DNA of 64,000 nucleotides. It comes from CAZJAH01 sp964544155. Lineage in GTDB: Bacteria > Bacteroidota > Ignavibacteria > Kapaibacteriales > UBA2268. Location: positions 268,063-332,062 of the forward strand of contig CAZJAH010000001.1 of the NCBI GenBank assembly GCA_964544155.1, given 5' to 3'. The position numbers and the translations under genes were made by a program. This document shows, piece by piece, positions 9,497-19,200 of the stretch (the stretch's first letter is position 1; each line of letters starts with the position of its first letter). Below the pieces are notes generated by a model, which saw only the letters and a program-made list of their open reading frames with translations, was not told the origin of the DNA and ran no database searches.

Positions 9497-9622
9497 ATGA
9501 CATTTAGAAATACTTGTGATGATCTGATCATCAGTTTTACGCCGACGGGAATGATCCCGAAAAAATCATTAACTCCGCATGTGCGTGTTTCTGTTGTAGA
9601 GATAAACAAATATTTAAGATAA
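9497..9622 (+). pseudogene. 41-codon remnant resembling the N-terminus of a BKACE (DUF849) enzyme
   Basis: A short frame of 41 codons that reads DDLIISFTPTGMIPKKS then LTPHVRVSVVEI. The FTPTGMIP(T/K)K..TPHV(P)(V/I)S pattern is the N-terminus of beta-keto acid cleavage enzymes (3-keto-5-aminohexanoate cleavage family), normally about 280-300 residues. Here the frame stops after 41 residues and its TAA overlaps the ATG of the next gene (TAATG, 9620-9624). Nothing of the remaining enzyme is seen downstream. It is most easily read as a deletion remnant in a glycan cluster; a short functional peptide is possible but unsupported. Confidence 0.5.
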
Positions 9623-10539
9623 TGAACATAAACTTCAAGCCTGATCTTTCGGTGGTTATACCGGTTTATAATTCTTCAAAAAGCTTAGTGGAGCTTTGCG
9701 AAAAAATAAATGAACAACTAAAAAAGACTAACCGCAGCCATGAGATTATCCTGGTGGATGACAATTCTACCAATCCGCAAACACAAAAGGCAATCAAAGA
9801 ACTTCTTCGGAAAGGGCTTGCCACTAAAGCATACAGGCATGATATGAATGCCGGCCAGCATACTTCCCTGCTTACCGGCATTTATTTAGCACGCGGCAGA
9901 TATATTATAACCATGGATGATGATATGCAGCACGACCCCGGGTATTTGCAGGATCTTCTTGACAAAAGCTCTCACGATGTGGTTATGGCCGATTTTGCCC
10001 TTAGAAAGCACAATACATTCAAAAACCTTACCAGTGTAATGAAATTTTTTACCGAAAGAGTGGTACTGAACAGGCCAAAGGATATCCGGCTTAGTACTTA
10101 TACGGTTATCAAGAGGGATATCGCCCTGAAAATGCTCCGCCTGGCCGGAAAAACCTATACGCTCGGTTCCCTCATTTTTAAAAGCACAAAGGATGTAGTC
10201 AATACTCCGGTGCCCCATAATCCCCGTAAAGAAGGGCACAGCGGCTATTCGCTCAGTAAAATGTTCCGTCTGTACAGGCAGATATTCGAATCCGAGCCTC
10301 ATAAATTAGGTTTATTTTTTATGAAGTCGGGCCTAAGCATGTTAATTATAATGGCAATTATAATTTTTATTTTTTATGATCATATTGCCGCTAATGACTA
10401 TGTACTATTTCCAGTGCTTGCGGTAGTATTACCCGGGATAGCCATCATTACAGCTATAGCGGGCATAATGATAAGATTCGCGTCAACAGCTCCCAAGCCT
10501 TTTATTCCTCCAGCTTTTAAAAAAATTAACATTGAATAA
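9622..10539 (+). CDS. GT2 family glycosyltransferase, membrane-anchored
   Basis: A 305-residue family 2 glycosyltransferase of the dolichyl/undecaprenyl-phosphate sugar transferase type. The N-terminus reads LSVVIPVYNSS, followed by ILVDDNST and the metal- and nucleotide-sugar-binding MDDDMQHDP near residues 97-105. Two hydrophobic helices (about 230-255 and 262-288) anchor the C-terminus. It would transfer a sugar to a lipid carrier or glycan at the inner membrane; donor and acceptor are unknown. The start overlaps the stop of the short BKACE-like frame, and the frameshifted acyltransferase lies just upstream, so it belonged to a small surface-glycan operon that is now partly broken. Confidence 0.9.
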   Translation: MNINFKPDLSVVIPVYNSSKSLVELCEKINEQLKKTNRSHEIILVDDNSTNPQTQKAIKELLRKGLATKAYRHDMNAGQHTSLLTGIYLARGRYIITMDDDMQHDPGYLQDLLDKSSHDVVMADFALRKHNTFKNLTSVMKFFTERVVLNRPKDIRLSTYTVIKRDIALKMLRLAGKTYTLGSLIFKSTKDVVNTPVPHNPRKEGHSGYSLSKMFRLYRQIFESEPHKLGLFFMKSGLSMLIIMAIIIFIFYDHIAANDYVLFPVLAVVLPGIAIITAIAGIMIRFASTAPKPFIPPAFKKINIE

Positions 10540-10547
10540 ATTATTTC

Positions 10548-10576
10548 TTGACTTTTGTTTATAATAATGGTATATT
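10548..10576 (+). promoter_or_regulatory. Sigma70-like promoter for the gene at 10601
   Basis: TTGACT at 10548-10553 and TATATT at 10571-10576 with a 17-base spacer. It lies 24 bases before the ATG, behind the stop of the glycosyltransferase gene. The spacing is classical, but Bacteroidota promoters usually differ, so this may be chance in AT-rich DNA. Confidence 0.35.
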
Positions 10577-10600
10577 TTTAGCCAATAATTTCGGGAGATC

Positions 10601-11515
10601 ATGCGAATAGTATTTTTGCTCTTAGCAGTGCTTTATCCGGCTATAGTTATACCGCAAAGCATGCCGGAACCATATCCCCTAGGGGATAGAGCTTTTATAT
10701 TGGATGAATGGTCTTCCGGCGAACAGGCAGGAAATTATCCTGATGGAATGATCTTCCACACAACGGATGAACCGGATCCGCCGATCGGCACGAAAATGAC
10801 CGGCGACTGGATAATGGCTTATAATCTTAGCAGCGGATCGAGGATAAGCGGTAAAGACAGCCTGGGTATATCATTCTTTAATACCGGCTTGGGACAGGAT
10901 GGCAGCTATGTTGGCGCGGCAATTATTGCTCTCGATGTTAAGGAATTAACCCATATTAGCATTAGCTGGAAAGGACGTACTTTTAAAAAAGAGGGCAGGC
11001 TTTATGCCATTACCCTGCAATACAAAGAATCTTTGGCACAAAGCTATACCACTATAGCCACGGCAAGCTACGAAACTAATGAAGCCGGACATGAGCAGGT
11101 GTTTAATACACTGCTACCGCTTCAGGGCAATGATGTTGTTTATCTGAGATGGGTATACCACTATATTTCAGGTGATCAGGGAGCAAGGTCTGAGCTTGGT
11201 ATTGACGATATTAAAATTGATGTGCCGACGGGCTATTGCATACCCAGGGATATTGCAAGCGAGCTTAAGATAAGCCCGAATCCGGCATGGGACAGGATCT
11301 ATGTTGACCTTCCGGAAATCGATGACATAAAATCAGTTAGCATAATCGATTATTCCGGAAAAAATTATTCGATAAATAAAAATAATATTGTATATTTAGG
11401 GCAACACAAACTATTAATAAACGTTAACAATTATGTATTCTCAAGGGGTACATATATAATACACCTTCAAGGGAGTAAAGCAGCATACTCCGGGAAAATA
11501 AACCTCACACCTTAA
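10601..11515 (+). CDS. Secreted protein with T9SS C-terminal sorting domain
   Basis: A 304-residue export candidate. Residues 1-20 are a signal peptide (MRIVFLLLAVLYPAIVIPQS). Residues 25-205 form a beta-rich domain that looks like a carbohydrate-binding or jelly-roll sandwich (WSSGEQAGNYPDGMIFH, HISISWKGRT, VYLRWVYHYISGDQGARSELGIDDI); similar regions occur beside nucleases and lectin-like T9SS cargo. Residues 220-304 are a type A sorting domain: ISPNPAWDRIYVDLP, then SVSIIDYSGK and RGTYIIHLQG. It should cross the outer membrane by the type IX system and be attached at the surface or released. No catalytic motif was recognised. Confidence 0.8.
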   Translation: MRIVFLLLAVLYPAIVIPQSMPEPYPLGDRAFILDEWSSGEQAGNYPDGMIFHTTDEPDPPIGTKMTGDWIMAYNLSSGSRISGKDSLGISFFNTGLGQDGSYVGAAIIALDVKELTHISISWKGRTFKKEGRLYAITLQYKESLAQSYTTIATASYETNEAGHEQVFNTLLPLQGNDVVYLRWVYHYISGDQGARSELGIDDIKIDVPTGYCIPRDIASELKISPNPAWDRIYVDLPEIDDIKSVSIIDYSGKNYSINKNNIVYLGQHKLLINVNNYVFSRGTYIIHLQGSKAAYSGKINLTP

Positions 11516-11642
11516 AATAGGCTTAAGCCTTGTGTTAAGATGACGATAAAATCAGTATATGCTAATTTTGTGCTATACTGCGGCATTTTGGCATTTGAAT
11601 TGAATTTTATTTATTAAGTAGTTTACATTGAGAGGTTAAGAA

Positions 11643-12278
11643 ATGAAGAAAATAATATTAATCAGCAGCGGCATTCTTATTATTGCTGCAATCAATGCCG
11701 TACTTTTATTCTCCCTGCAAGAGCAGGGCAAAAAGGATATGATCAGGGAAAAGATCAACGGCCTTGAAAATACTTACGATAACAGCGTGTTCAGGGCTTT
11801 CTATTCATTGCCGGAACTAAGGCCTTTTTCGATCATCCAGTTAGATGAAACCTATAAAATGTATGATCAAGAATGGATATCACCAGAAAAATACGTTTCG
11901 AAATTAAATGAAAACAGTAAAGATAAGCTTAAGGATAGAGTGGCTTCAATGCTTTCGGAAAGGAATGAAATCGAAACCCCCGCCATACTGGAAAAGCTCG
12001 AAGCATGGTGTAAAGCCGATAAGCAATTATATATTCTGCATGAATACATGGGATTTGAAAAGGTTTTCCTTGTTAATGCCATGAGAAATATTGAATTGAC
12101 AAAAAATATTGGCATTGAACAAAATGCAGCTGATAAGACGCCTGAATCGATGACAGGCCAAAATGTTGACGAAGCGTTCTATGATGGGATAAACAGGATC
12201 GCTAATTTGGAAACAAAATCTCAGCTTGGTTATTATTCCGGGCTCTTTCTGCAGCTATCCGCGTTGGCCTATAAATAA
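11643..12278 (+). CDS. Unknown protein with one N-terminal membrane anchor
   Basis: I do not recognise this 211-residue protein. Residues 5-25 are a hydrophobic anchor or signal (IILISSGILIIAAINAVLL). The rest is predicted mostly helical and charged, with segments such as KLNENSKDKLKDRVASMLSE. It ends AYK at 12278 and is followed 28 bases later by a good terminator, so it is expressed as its own unit. The start has a GAGGTTAAGAA ribosome site. It is probably periplasmic, facing out from the inner membrane. Confidence 0.75.
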   Translation: MKKIILISSGILIIAAINAVLLFSLQEQGKKDMIREKINGLENTYDNSVFRAFYSLPELRPFSIIQLDETYKMYDQEWISPEKYVSKLNENSKDKLKDRVASMLSERNEIETPAILEKLEAWCKADKQLYILHEYMGFEKVFLVNAMRNIELTKNIGIEQNAADKTPESMTGQNVDEAFYDGINRIANLETKSQLGYYSGLFLQLSALAYK

Positions 12279-12306
12279 TCTCATCGGGGAAAAATAGCAG
12301 CTCTTA

Positions 12307-12334
12307 AAGACAGGCTCAACGGCCTGTCTTTTTT
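12307..12334 (+). terminator. Terminator after the gene at 11643
   Basis: AGACAGGC and GCCTGTCT pair around a short loop and are followed by seven T residues. Confidence 0.85.
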
Positions 12335-12481
12335 TGTTTTATATATATAATAATTATGTTTGTCAGGCTTTGTGAGAACAATTTTTATTATTTAGACAAC
12401 GCTTAAGCATAAACTCAATAATTTGTTCAGACATAAGGCAATAAAATTAGCTTTCATACAACAATATCCCGCGCGTATCTC

Positions 12482-12514
12482 AAAAAGAAAGGCCGCCCGG
12501 AGGCAGCCTTTCTT
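12482..12514 (-). terminator. Terminator after the YceI gene
   Basis: On the minus strand AAGAAAGGC...GCCTTTCTT with the inner core GGCTGCCTCCGGGCGGCC, followed by TTTTTG. The same 18-base core recurs in the terminator after the EF-G2 gene at 30172. Confidence 0.8.
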
Positions 12515-12585
12515 GCTATGAGAATATCTAAGTTAAATAATAGCAAATAAGGGACATTTTTTATATAAAACTATTAGCCAAATTA

Positions 12586-13191
12586 TTATTTGACAAATAC
12601 TACTGTCATATCCAGCGGTACTTCATCATAGATCATTTTATCACCCAGGCCTTTGAAAAAGCTGCCGGAACCAAATTTTACATCATGATTAGACCTGTCG
12701 AATGTAAGCAGTGCCGAAGCATGTATCTTATCGTCTGAATTAGTAATCGTAACAGGGAAGGTATAGGTATAGGTTTTATTCCTTATAGTCAGGTCGCCTG
12801 TTACATTGTATTTGGTTGAACTGCCATAATCCTTATCTTTAGCTACCTTTGAGATTTTGAGTTTAGAAGTCGGGTATTCTTTTACATTAAAGAAATCATC
12901 AGATTTTAGGTGGCCTACAAGTTTATTCATCGACTCTTGATCATCCTTTAAATCATTATTTTCTATGGAATTCATATCAACATAGAATTCGCCGCCAATA
13001 AGTTCGTCGTTGTTAAGTTCTATCCATCCGGATTTAAACATTATATTGCCATCGTGCTTGCCTAAAACCTTCTTACCCTCCCATTGTATCATGCTGCTTT
13101 TAGTATTGAGCATGTATTTTTCGGCTGCCTTAAGGTTTGCTGAAAAGGCTAATGGCAGCATAAGAGCCATAGCTAAAAAAAATAACTTCAT
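12586..13191 (-). CDS. YceI-family periplasmic lipocalin-like protein
   Basis: About 201 residues from the ATG at 13191, which follows a strong GGAGG site and starts a normal signal peptide (MKLFFLAMALMLPLAFSANLKA). A further in-frame start at 13218 lacks such a site. The mature part is the YceI fold, a lipocalin-like barrel that binds a long isoprenoid or similar lipid: SMIQWEGKKVLGKHDGNI, GGEFYVDMNSIENND, DDFFNVKEYPTSKLKI and LTFDRSNHDVKFGSG are family landmarks. It is monocistronic, with a terminator about 70 bases after the stop. Exact ligand and role are unknown. Confidence 0.92.
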   Translation of the reverse strand: MKLFFLAMALMLPLAFSANLKAAEKYMLNTKSSMIQWEGKKVLGKHDGNIMFKSGWIELNNDELIGGEFYVDMNSIENNDLKDDQESMNKLVGHLKSDDFFNVKEYPTSKLKISKVAKDKDYGSSTKYNVTGDLTIRNKTYTYTFPVTITNSDDKIHASALLTFDRSNHDVKFGSGSFFKGLGDKMIYDEVPLDMTVVFVK

Positions 13192-13628
13192 CAGGAATTT
13201 CCTCCATAATTTATACAATTCATTTACAAATATTAAAAATAAGACCCATTTAATCCTATTTAACGAAAATGCCTGAATTTTTATTTTAGGCTTGGCTATA
13301 TTTATTTCTGAAATGTTATTAAAATTGCATTTAAGAACTTGATTAACTCAATTAGAAATGGGATCATTAAAATTGCAGGGACACAATATTATGAATCTTG
13401 ATTCTTGAACTACTGCCAAACGGCGCGGAACTAATATACTATCATATCTTCTGCAATTTCCATTCTATTGATTTGATAGCGGCTCATGTTTTTTATCAAA
13501 ATAAATTTCCATAATTCATATTCCTTATGTGAGACCCAGCTGTTTTATTCAATAAAATCCATGTTTAATTTATTCCATAAACTAATACTTTTCAAAATCA
13601 CGCCCGGGCCTTCAGTTAAAAGAGTTAA
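13192..13628. other. Intergenic stretch without a recognised gene
   Basis: 437 AT-rich bases between the YceI start and the mgtE stop. I see no convincing coding frame, RNA or repeat. The part next to YceI holds its ribosome site; the rest would be the mgtE 3' end. Confidence 0.5.
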
Positions 13629-14978
13629 TCAGAGCCCCAGTATCCATATAGCGATATTAAAGTAAATAAAAATACCTGTTACATCGATCACAGTGGCAAT
13701 AAACGGGCTGGAAATCACTGCCGGATCAAGATTAAACCTGGCCAGTATCAGCGGCAGCAGCCCGCCAATAATATTGGCCCAGAGCAGCAGAACCAGCATC
13801 GTCATGCTGATAACCACAGCCACGCCAATGCCGGAATCCCCTTCGAAAAGGCCCCTAAAATAAGTGATAGCGCCAAGTACTATGCCCAACATCAAGCCAA
13901 CAGCCAGTTCTTTCCTGAGCACACGCAGCCAGTCACGTATACCAACCTCGTCAATCGCAAGGCTGCGGATAATGAGAGTAGCAGACTGAGTACCCGAATT
14001 ACCGGCTGTACCAATCAGCAGCGGAATGAATGCTGCCAATATAACGACTGATTGCACCACAGATTCATAATGAGTGATAACACCAGCGGTGATAAAATTC
14101 GCTAAAAGCAGCGCAAGCAGCCAGGGAAAGCGTTTAATCCACATTTTCCACACACTCGCGCTAAGGTATGTTTGCTCTACCGGGTTCATACCCGAAATTT
14201 TATGGAAGTCTTCCGTTGCCTCTTCTTCAGATATATCGAAAACGTCATCGTGAGTAACGATCCCCACAAGCATACCCTGCGAATCAACCACGGGTATCGC
14301 AAAAAGGTCATATCTTTCCATCATGCGTACGGCTTCCTCCTGATCGTCAAATGCTGAAAGGCTTGCCACATTGTGGTCCATCAACTCAGAAATTTTAGAA
14401 TCCGCAGAGGCCAGAATTACCTTTTTCAGCACTATATCATCCAGCAGCCTGCCGTCTTTTTCAGTTACGTAAATTCTATAGATAGTTTCACTGTCTCGCC
14501 CAAACTGCCTTATATGTTCCAAGGCGCGGGCAATAGACCAGTCGGGGCGCACAGCCACAAAATCCGGGGTCATTTTTCTTCCGACACTTTCCTCGGGGTA
14601 GCCCAGAAGCTGTCGTGCTTCAATCAGATCATCCGGATTAAGCAGGTTTAGCAGTCGGCGCGTGACTTTAGCCGGCAGCTCTTCGAAAAGGTCAGTACGG
14701 TCATCAGGTGACATATCGGCAAGCAGCCTTTTAGTTTCCTGATCGTTGAGGTCGCGCAGCAGTACATCCCTGTCCTCATGTTCTAAGTAAGAGAAAACAT
14801 CAGCCGCTAAATCGCGCGGAAGAAGCCTGAAGAGCACCGCCCTATCCTGGTATTCGATATCAAGCAGCAGGTCGGCTATTTCCGGGGGCGGCCAGGAGGC
14901 AAATACACCTTTAAGCTCATGCCATCGGCGGTTTTCGATCAGTTCGGTTATTTCGGGTTTCATCAGTTCTTTTAGCAT
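13629..14978 (-). CDS. mgtE: Magnesium transporter MgtE
   Basis: A 449-residue MgtE channel for Mg2+. Residues 15-120 are the superhelical MgtE_N domain (LLDIEYQDRAVLFRLLPRD, SPDDRTDLFEELP), residues 125-250 a pair of CBS domains that sense cytosolic Mg2+ (VGRKMTPDFVAVRPDW, VVDSQGMLVGIVTHDDV), and residues 270-449 five membrane helices. The pore segment GTAGNSGTQSATLIIRSLA and LPLILARFNLDPAVISSP are family signatures. A GGGAGGACAC ribosome site precedes the ATG. No M-box riboswitch was recognised in the short leader between it and the divergent rpsT promoter. Confidence 0.96.
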   Translation of the reverse strand: MLKELMKPEITELIENRRWHELKGVFASWPPPEIADLLLDIEYQDRAVLFRLLPRDLAADVFSYLEHEDRDVLLRDLNDQETKRLLADMSPDDRTDLFEELPAKVTRRLLNLLNPDDLIEARQLLGYPEESVGRKMTPDFVAVRPDWSIARALEHIRQFGRDSETIYRIYVTEKDGRLLDDIVLKKVILASADSKISELMDHNVASLSAFDDQEEAVRMMERYDLFAIPVVDSQGMLVGIVTHDDVFDISEEEATEDFHKISGMNPVEQTYLSASVWKMWIKRFPWLLALLLANFITAGVITHYESVVQSVVILAAFIPLLIGTAGNSGTQSATLIIRSLAIDEVGIRDWLRVLRKELAVGLMLGIVLGAITYFRGLFEGDSGIGVAVVISMTMLVLLLWANIIGGLLPLILARFNLDPAVISSPFIATVIDVTGIFIYFNIAIWILGL

Positions 14979-15111
14979 GTGTCCTCCCAGGGAGCAGCCC
15001 CGTATATCAGGTTAATTTTTTTTCATTTTTCATATGCTGAATGACAAAATTATCAAATAAAAGCTTATTTTTGTAATGAATTTATCACTTAAGTGAAAAA
15101 ATGAAAATTGA

Positions 15112-15143
15112 TTTGCTAATTATTTCGTAATGAATTATATTTG
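15112..15143 (+). promoter_or_regulatory. Bacteroidota-type promoter for rpsT
   Basis: TTTG at 15112-15115 and TATATTTG at 15136-15143 with a 20-base spacer, an exact match to the Bacteroidota housekeeping sigma consensus. Transcription should start about 15150, 40 bases before the rpsT ATG. Confidence 0.8.
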
Positions 15144-15191
15144 TAGTTCGTGTAAACAAATAATTGATTAGATAATTAAATAAAGAGTAAG

Positions 15192-15452
15192 ATGGCTCAT
15201 CACAAATCAGCGATCAAAAGAATAAGGCAGACTAAAAAGCTTAGGTTGTACAACCGCGGAAACAAAAGATTAATGAAGCAGGCTCTCAGAGGAGTGGAAG
15301 AAGCAAAAACTCCGGAAGAAGCCCAAGAAAAATATAATAACGCTCAAAAAGTAATTGACAAAATTTCTGCGCGCGGCGTTATCCATAAGAACAAAGCCGC
15401 ACGTAAAAAAGCACAGCTCGCGAAACTCATCAAAACCCGTTTCGCAGGCTAA
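15192..15452 (+). CDS. rpsT: 30S ribosomal protein S20
   Basis: An 86-residue, very basic helical protein that binds 16S rRNA in the small subunit. MAHHKSAIKRIRQTKKLRLYN is the typical start (the first 14 residues are almost invariant) and GVIHKNKAARKKAQLAK is the typical end. Length is normal. Its stop is only 6 bases before the tRNA-Arg gene, and a terminator follows the tRNA, so the two are probably cotranscribed from the promoter at 15112. Confidence 0.97.
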   Translation: MAHHKSAIKRIRQTKKLRLYNRGNKRLMKQALRGVEEAKTPEEAQEKYNNAQKVIDKISARGVIHKNKAARKKAQLAKLIKTRFAG

Positions 15453-15458
15453 TGCCGA

Positions 15459-15532
15459 GCACCCGTAGCTCAACTGGATAGAGCATCTGACTACGGATCA
15501 GAAGGTTTGGGGTTCGAATCCCTACGGGTGTA
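15459..15532 (+). tRNA. tRNA-Arg (anticodon ACG)
   Basis: A 74-base cloverleaf. The acceptor arms GCACCCG and CGGGTGT pair (last pair G-T), the anticodon stem TCTGA/TCAGA encloses the loop CTACGGA with anticodon ACG, and the T arm carries GGTTCGAATCC. No encoded CCA follows. It sits 6 bases after rpsT. Confidence 0.96.
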
Positions 15533-15545
15533 CTGTATGATACAG

Positions 15546-15584
15546 CTAAACCCTTGCAGGCCAACAATTTGCAAGGGTTTTTAT
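15546..15584 (+). terminator. Terminator after tRNA-Arg
   Basis: AACCCTTGCA pairs with TGCAAGGGTT around a 10-base loop and is followed by a T-rich tail. Confidence 0.88.
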
Positions 15585-15599
15585 ATTGCAGGCTAATCG

Positions 15600-16078
15600 A
15601 ACCTGATAATTCATCTATGGGTTTTTCCCTTGGTTTCTTTTCTATAACCACAATGCTGTCATAAAAATGAATGGAATCAGCCGTCCTGGTAAATTCAGCG
15701 GGTTTTAGGGAGTTTTGTTCGGAATGAAAAGCATGAATCCGGTCGATCAAATTTTTCGTAAACTCAATGAATGTGCCTTATCTTTTATGGCCGCCTCCGT
15801 ATTTAAGCCAGTAAGAAGTATGAATATCCTCTCACAAATACGTGCCATTATCCTTAACATGGCTGAATTGCTTTATCGCCGAAATATGATTTCCACATTT
15901 GGAGGCTTCCGCCATGTGAGACTCCGATTTCGAGCAAGATTATTTCTTTTCCCCTAAACTTGCTGAAATGCTTGTCGTAGATATCGAAATAATGATTCCA
16001 TTTATGTATGAGACGGGCATCATTTTGCCTGAAATACTTTTCAAGATCATTCATAGAAATAATGTTCAATATTGCCAA
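15600..16078 (-). pseudogene. Decayed class I SAM methyltransferase (CmcI/MycE-like)
   Basis: The start is intact: YFRQNDARLIHKWNHYFDIY then LLEIGVSHGGSLQMWKSYFG, the SAM-binding glycine motif of CmcI/MycE-type methyltransferases found with antibiotic and surface-glycan genes. After FGDKA about 50 codons are missing and the frame shifts. The C-terminal part resumes with HVKDNGTYL*EDIHTSYW and then HKR*GTFIEFTKNLIDR. The two in-frame stops are a TGA at 15832-15834, where the family has Cys, and a TAA at 15778-15780. The end runs toward the tRNA terminator without its own stop. It is a clear pseudogene with three or more lesions. Confidence 0.82.
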
Positions 16079-16143
16079 TTCACCGGATGAAAAATTACAT
16101 CATTTTTCATTATTTATTTAAAATTTTTCGAAGTTAGAAATTT

Positions 16144-16177
16144 TAAAAAAGGGCCGCTCCCGTTGAGAAGCAGCCCT
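16144..16177 (-). terminator. Terminator of the OmpA/VWA locus
   Basis: On the minus strand AGGGCTGCT pairs with AGCGGCCCT and runs into six T residues. It lies about 70 bases after the stop at 16249. Confidence 0.83.
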
Positions 16178-16248
16178 AAGCGCCATACTATCCGGGGAAA
16201 ATAGTATTTTACTGAATGATCATAATTTTTCTAAAAGGTCATAAGCTG

Positions 16249-19200
16249 CTACCGAATGATCATAAACTTTTTACTGACTGATTCAAATGGCTTACTGACT
16301 CGCACTATATAAAACCCCGAAGGCCAGTCAGTCAGGGGAATTTCTAAATTACTATTCCCTTCGATGTTGTATATTTTATTGAAAACATTCATTCCGGCCG
16401 AATTGAGTATTACAATCCTTACATCGGATTTTTCAGAGCTGACCTTAAGTTTTAGCACTTCTCCGGGAGGATTGGGCATTATTCCGGCATCAAGGGGTGT
16501 AAACGATTTAACCTGCCTGAGGTCGAATGAACATACAGCGGTGGTAATGCTGCCGTCCTTTGTTTCAATAAGTACGTTAGCATCGTCCCAGGTGAAGCTT
16601 TCCAAATACATTGGATTCACTTTATTAGCGGGAAGCAGAATCTGACCCTTAAGCTCTCCGATAATCGTGCCGGGGCCGGATGAAGTGCTTGCCGCGCCCG
16701 ATACGGGAATAACTATTTCACTGCCGCCGTTTGTAAGCGCGAAACTGCCTGATGGCCTGAATACATCCGCGTTCATTCTTACTTCCGCGGTATAATTTAG
16801 CTGATTGAGCTGGATTTGATCCTCAAGGTTAACTTTAGCGTAAAGCGGTATGCTTACTTCCTCAATTCCCGGATTAATAATTGTATCGGGCAGCCAGATA
16901 TAAGTTGAAGGCACCACCCCCTTACCGAATAATTGAGCGTGAGCAGGTGATCCGGCGCCGTTGTAATCAAAGCGGATATAAGTGTTTACCCTGCCCTCTG
17001 TTAATGGAGAATACCTGAGCCGCATACTATGGCTGGCTCCGGGGCCGAGTAATAGCGGATCCCCACCGGACATTATGGTAAATTGAGTTTTGTCCGGCCC
17101 GGAAATGCTGATTTGGGTAATATCAACTGAAGTTGCCCCTGTATTCATTAGCATTACTTCGATACTGTCCTTTTGGCTGCCGATCCAGTGGGTACCGAAA
17201 TCCAGGTACTCAGCTGCTACCGATAGCGGCGGCTCCATGCCATTGCCGTATATCTTCGCGGATATTTCAGAGAAAGTAGTTTTAATACGGATAGTGGCTT
17301 CCCTGTATCCCGGCTGCGCGGGCTGGAAAGTGAACTCAACTTCTTTGCTTTCGCCGGGCATAACAGTATCCGGAAGCTGAACCGCGGACACCCAAAATTC
17401 CTGTGATCCCGGGATCGTTATGCTATCCAGCGGAACAGGCCATTTACCTGTATTAGTTAATAATGCCGTAACTGTGGAATCCCTCTGCCTGCCTATGACT
17501 ACATCCCCCATATCAACATCTATGGCCTCTGCTTTGGGGATCACTATCGAAAAGACCGAATCAGAAACATCGCTTTGGCCTTCGCCTTCAAGGTGCCAGA
17601 TTATACCGCGTCCGTTTGCATAAGCAGCGAATAATTTGTTGCCGTCAGGGCTAAACTCAAGATCATTAACACGAACGGGTGGAATATCATCATTTAATGA
17701 TAAACTTAAAGTACTATTAAGGATTTCAAATATTAATATACCATCATTATCGCTTACTGCCAGAAGGTTCTTGCTTGGGTGCATTGCTATCGATGTGTGA
17801 GATACCTCAGGAAGTTTAAGCTGGCTCAGTATTGAAAGGTCCTCGGAGTTATAAACAGTCAGTGAAACTGCATTATTTGAGCCTTGTTGATTTATAGCAA
17901 GAACTATCATGGAATCATCATAATTCCACTGCGCGTCTATAAATATCTGCCTTTCCATAGGGTATCTTTCCTTGATGCCGCCATTTAATTGCAAAACAGA
18001 CATCATATTTTGATTAACAGCCAGTATCCTTGTCAGATCATGTGACCAATAAACATTCTTATACCTTCTTTTTTCATTCGCTATGTCTGCTTTATCCTGT
18101 ATTTTAATGCCTGATTCAGAGGGAGTTATATATAAATTACTGGGATTCCAGTCTATATTGACCTCCGGAGGATCAAAATGATCTGATACAGTTAAAAACT
18201 TATTATTGATAAAAGCAGGTTTGGCGTAATCGTATGTATCTATCCTGCCGGGGCTGCGGACGGCCATTTCATCACCAGCCTGATTCCAGGCGATGGATGA
18301 TACATTGCTGACAGGTAAGGTGATTGTTGATAATTCTTCATAAGAATAGCCATTATTAATTTTCAAAACTGCACTTTTCCCGGTATCAAACACATAGGCT
18401 ATTTCTGATCCTGAAGGCGACCATTCACCTGCTACGGGAGCCAATGTTGAATCCTCAGGTTCATAAATAATGAATTTACGTGACCTGTCGCCATTTGTCT
18501 GCTCGACTTTCATCAGGCATTTATCGGATTCGATCATAGGGGCCTTCCAATCCCTTTTAGAACCTGTTATACTCGATGCTAACGGCTGCCAGTTAGCGCC
18601 TGAATCAGGGCTGAATAAGAGATTCACCAGTGTATCCGGCGGCATGCCCTCCCAGGTGATAAGGGTATCGCTTCCGGCGAGGAATACCTCTCCCCCGTTT
18701 GGATGTGTAAGCGTCAGAGCTTCATCAATACCGCTGCCGCAGATAACATATATCCCGTCAGTCAGGCATGCATCCGATTCAGGGTTTAGCTTTATCTTAG
18801 TGCCTTCGCCGGGTTTGAAGGACCATCTGAAGTTAACTGTTCTCGGATTGCCCGGCTGAAGCTTGAACGGCGGCGGAGATCCGCCCCAACTAGTAATTTC
18901 AACCGATGTTCCCAAATACCCGAACCCGGTGAATTCAACCTCCCGTATGGTCGCGCTTAAAGTCAACTGCTTCTCTGTGCCGAATTCATTTCCGGCAAAA
19001 ACCAGGTAGGCCGGGTCTGCCCTTAGTGCCGCAAGAGAGTTAACATTTATATCATAATTTGCTATATCCGAAAGGCCGAATTTAGGAATCTCAATAAATG
19101 CCTGGCGCATGGGACTGCAATTCTCTGATTCCCAGATCAATTTGCATGGCTTATAATTTTGCGCGTGGCTTTTGATCATCATAAGAGAGGCGAGCATTTC

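Noticed and set aside
15430..15750. 106-codon minus-strand frame through tRNA-Arg
   Set aside because: It reads through the tRNA and its terminator; only its first part is a real (broken) methyltransferase remnant.
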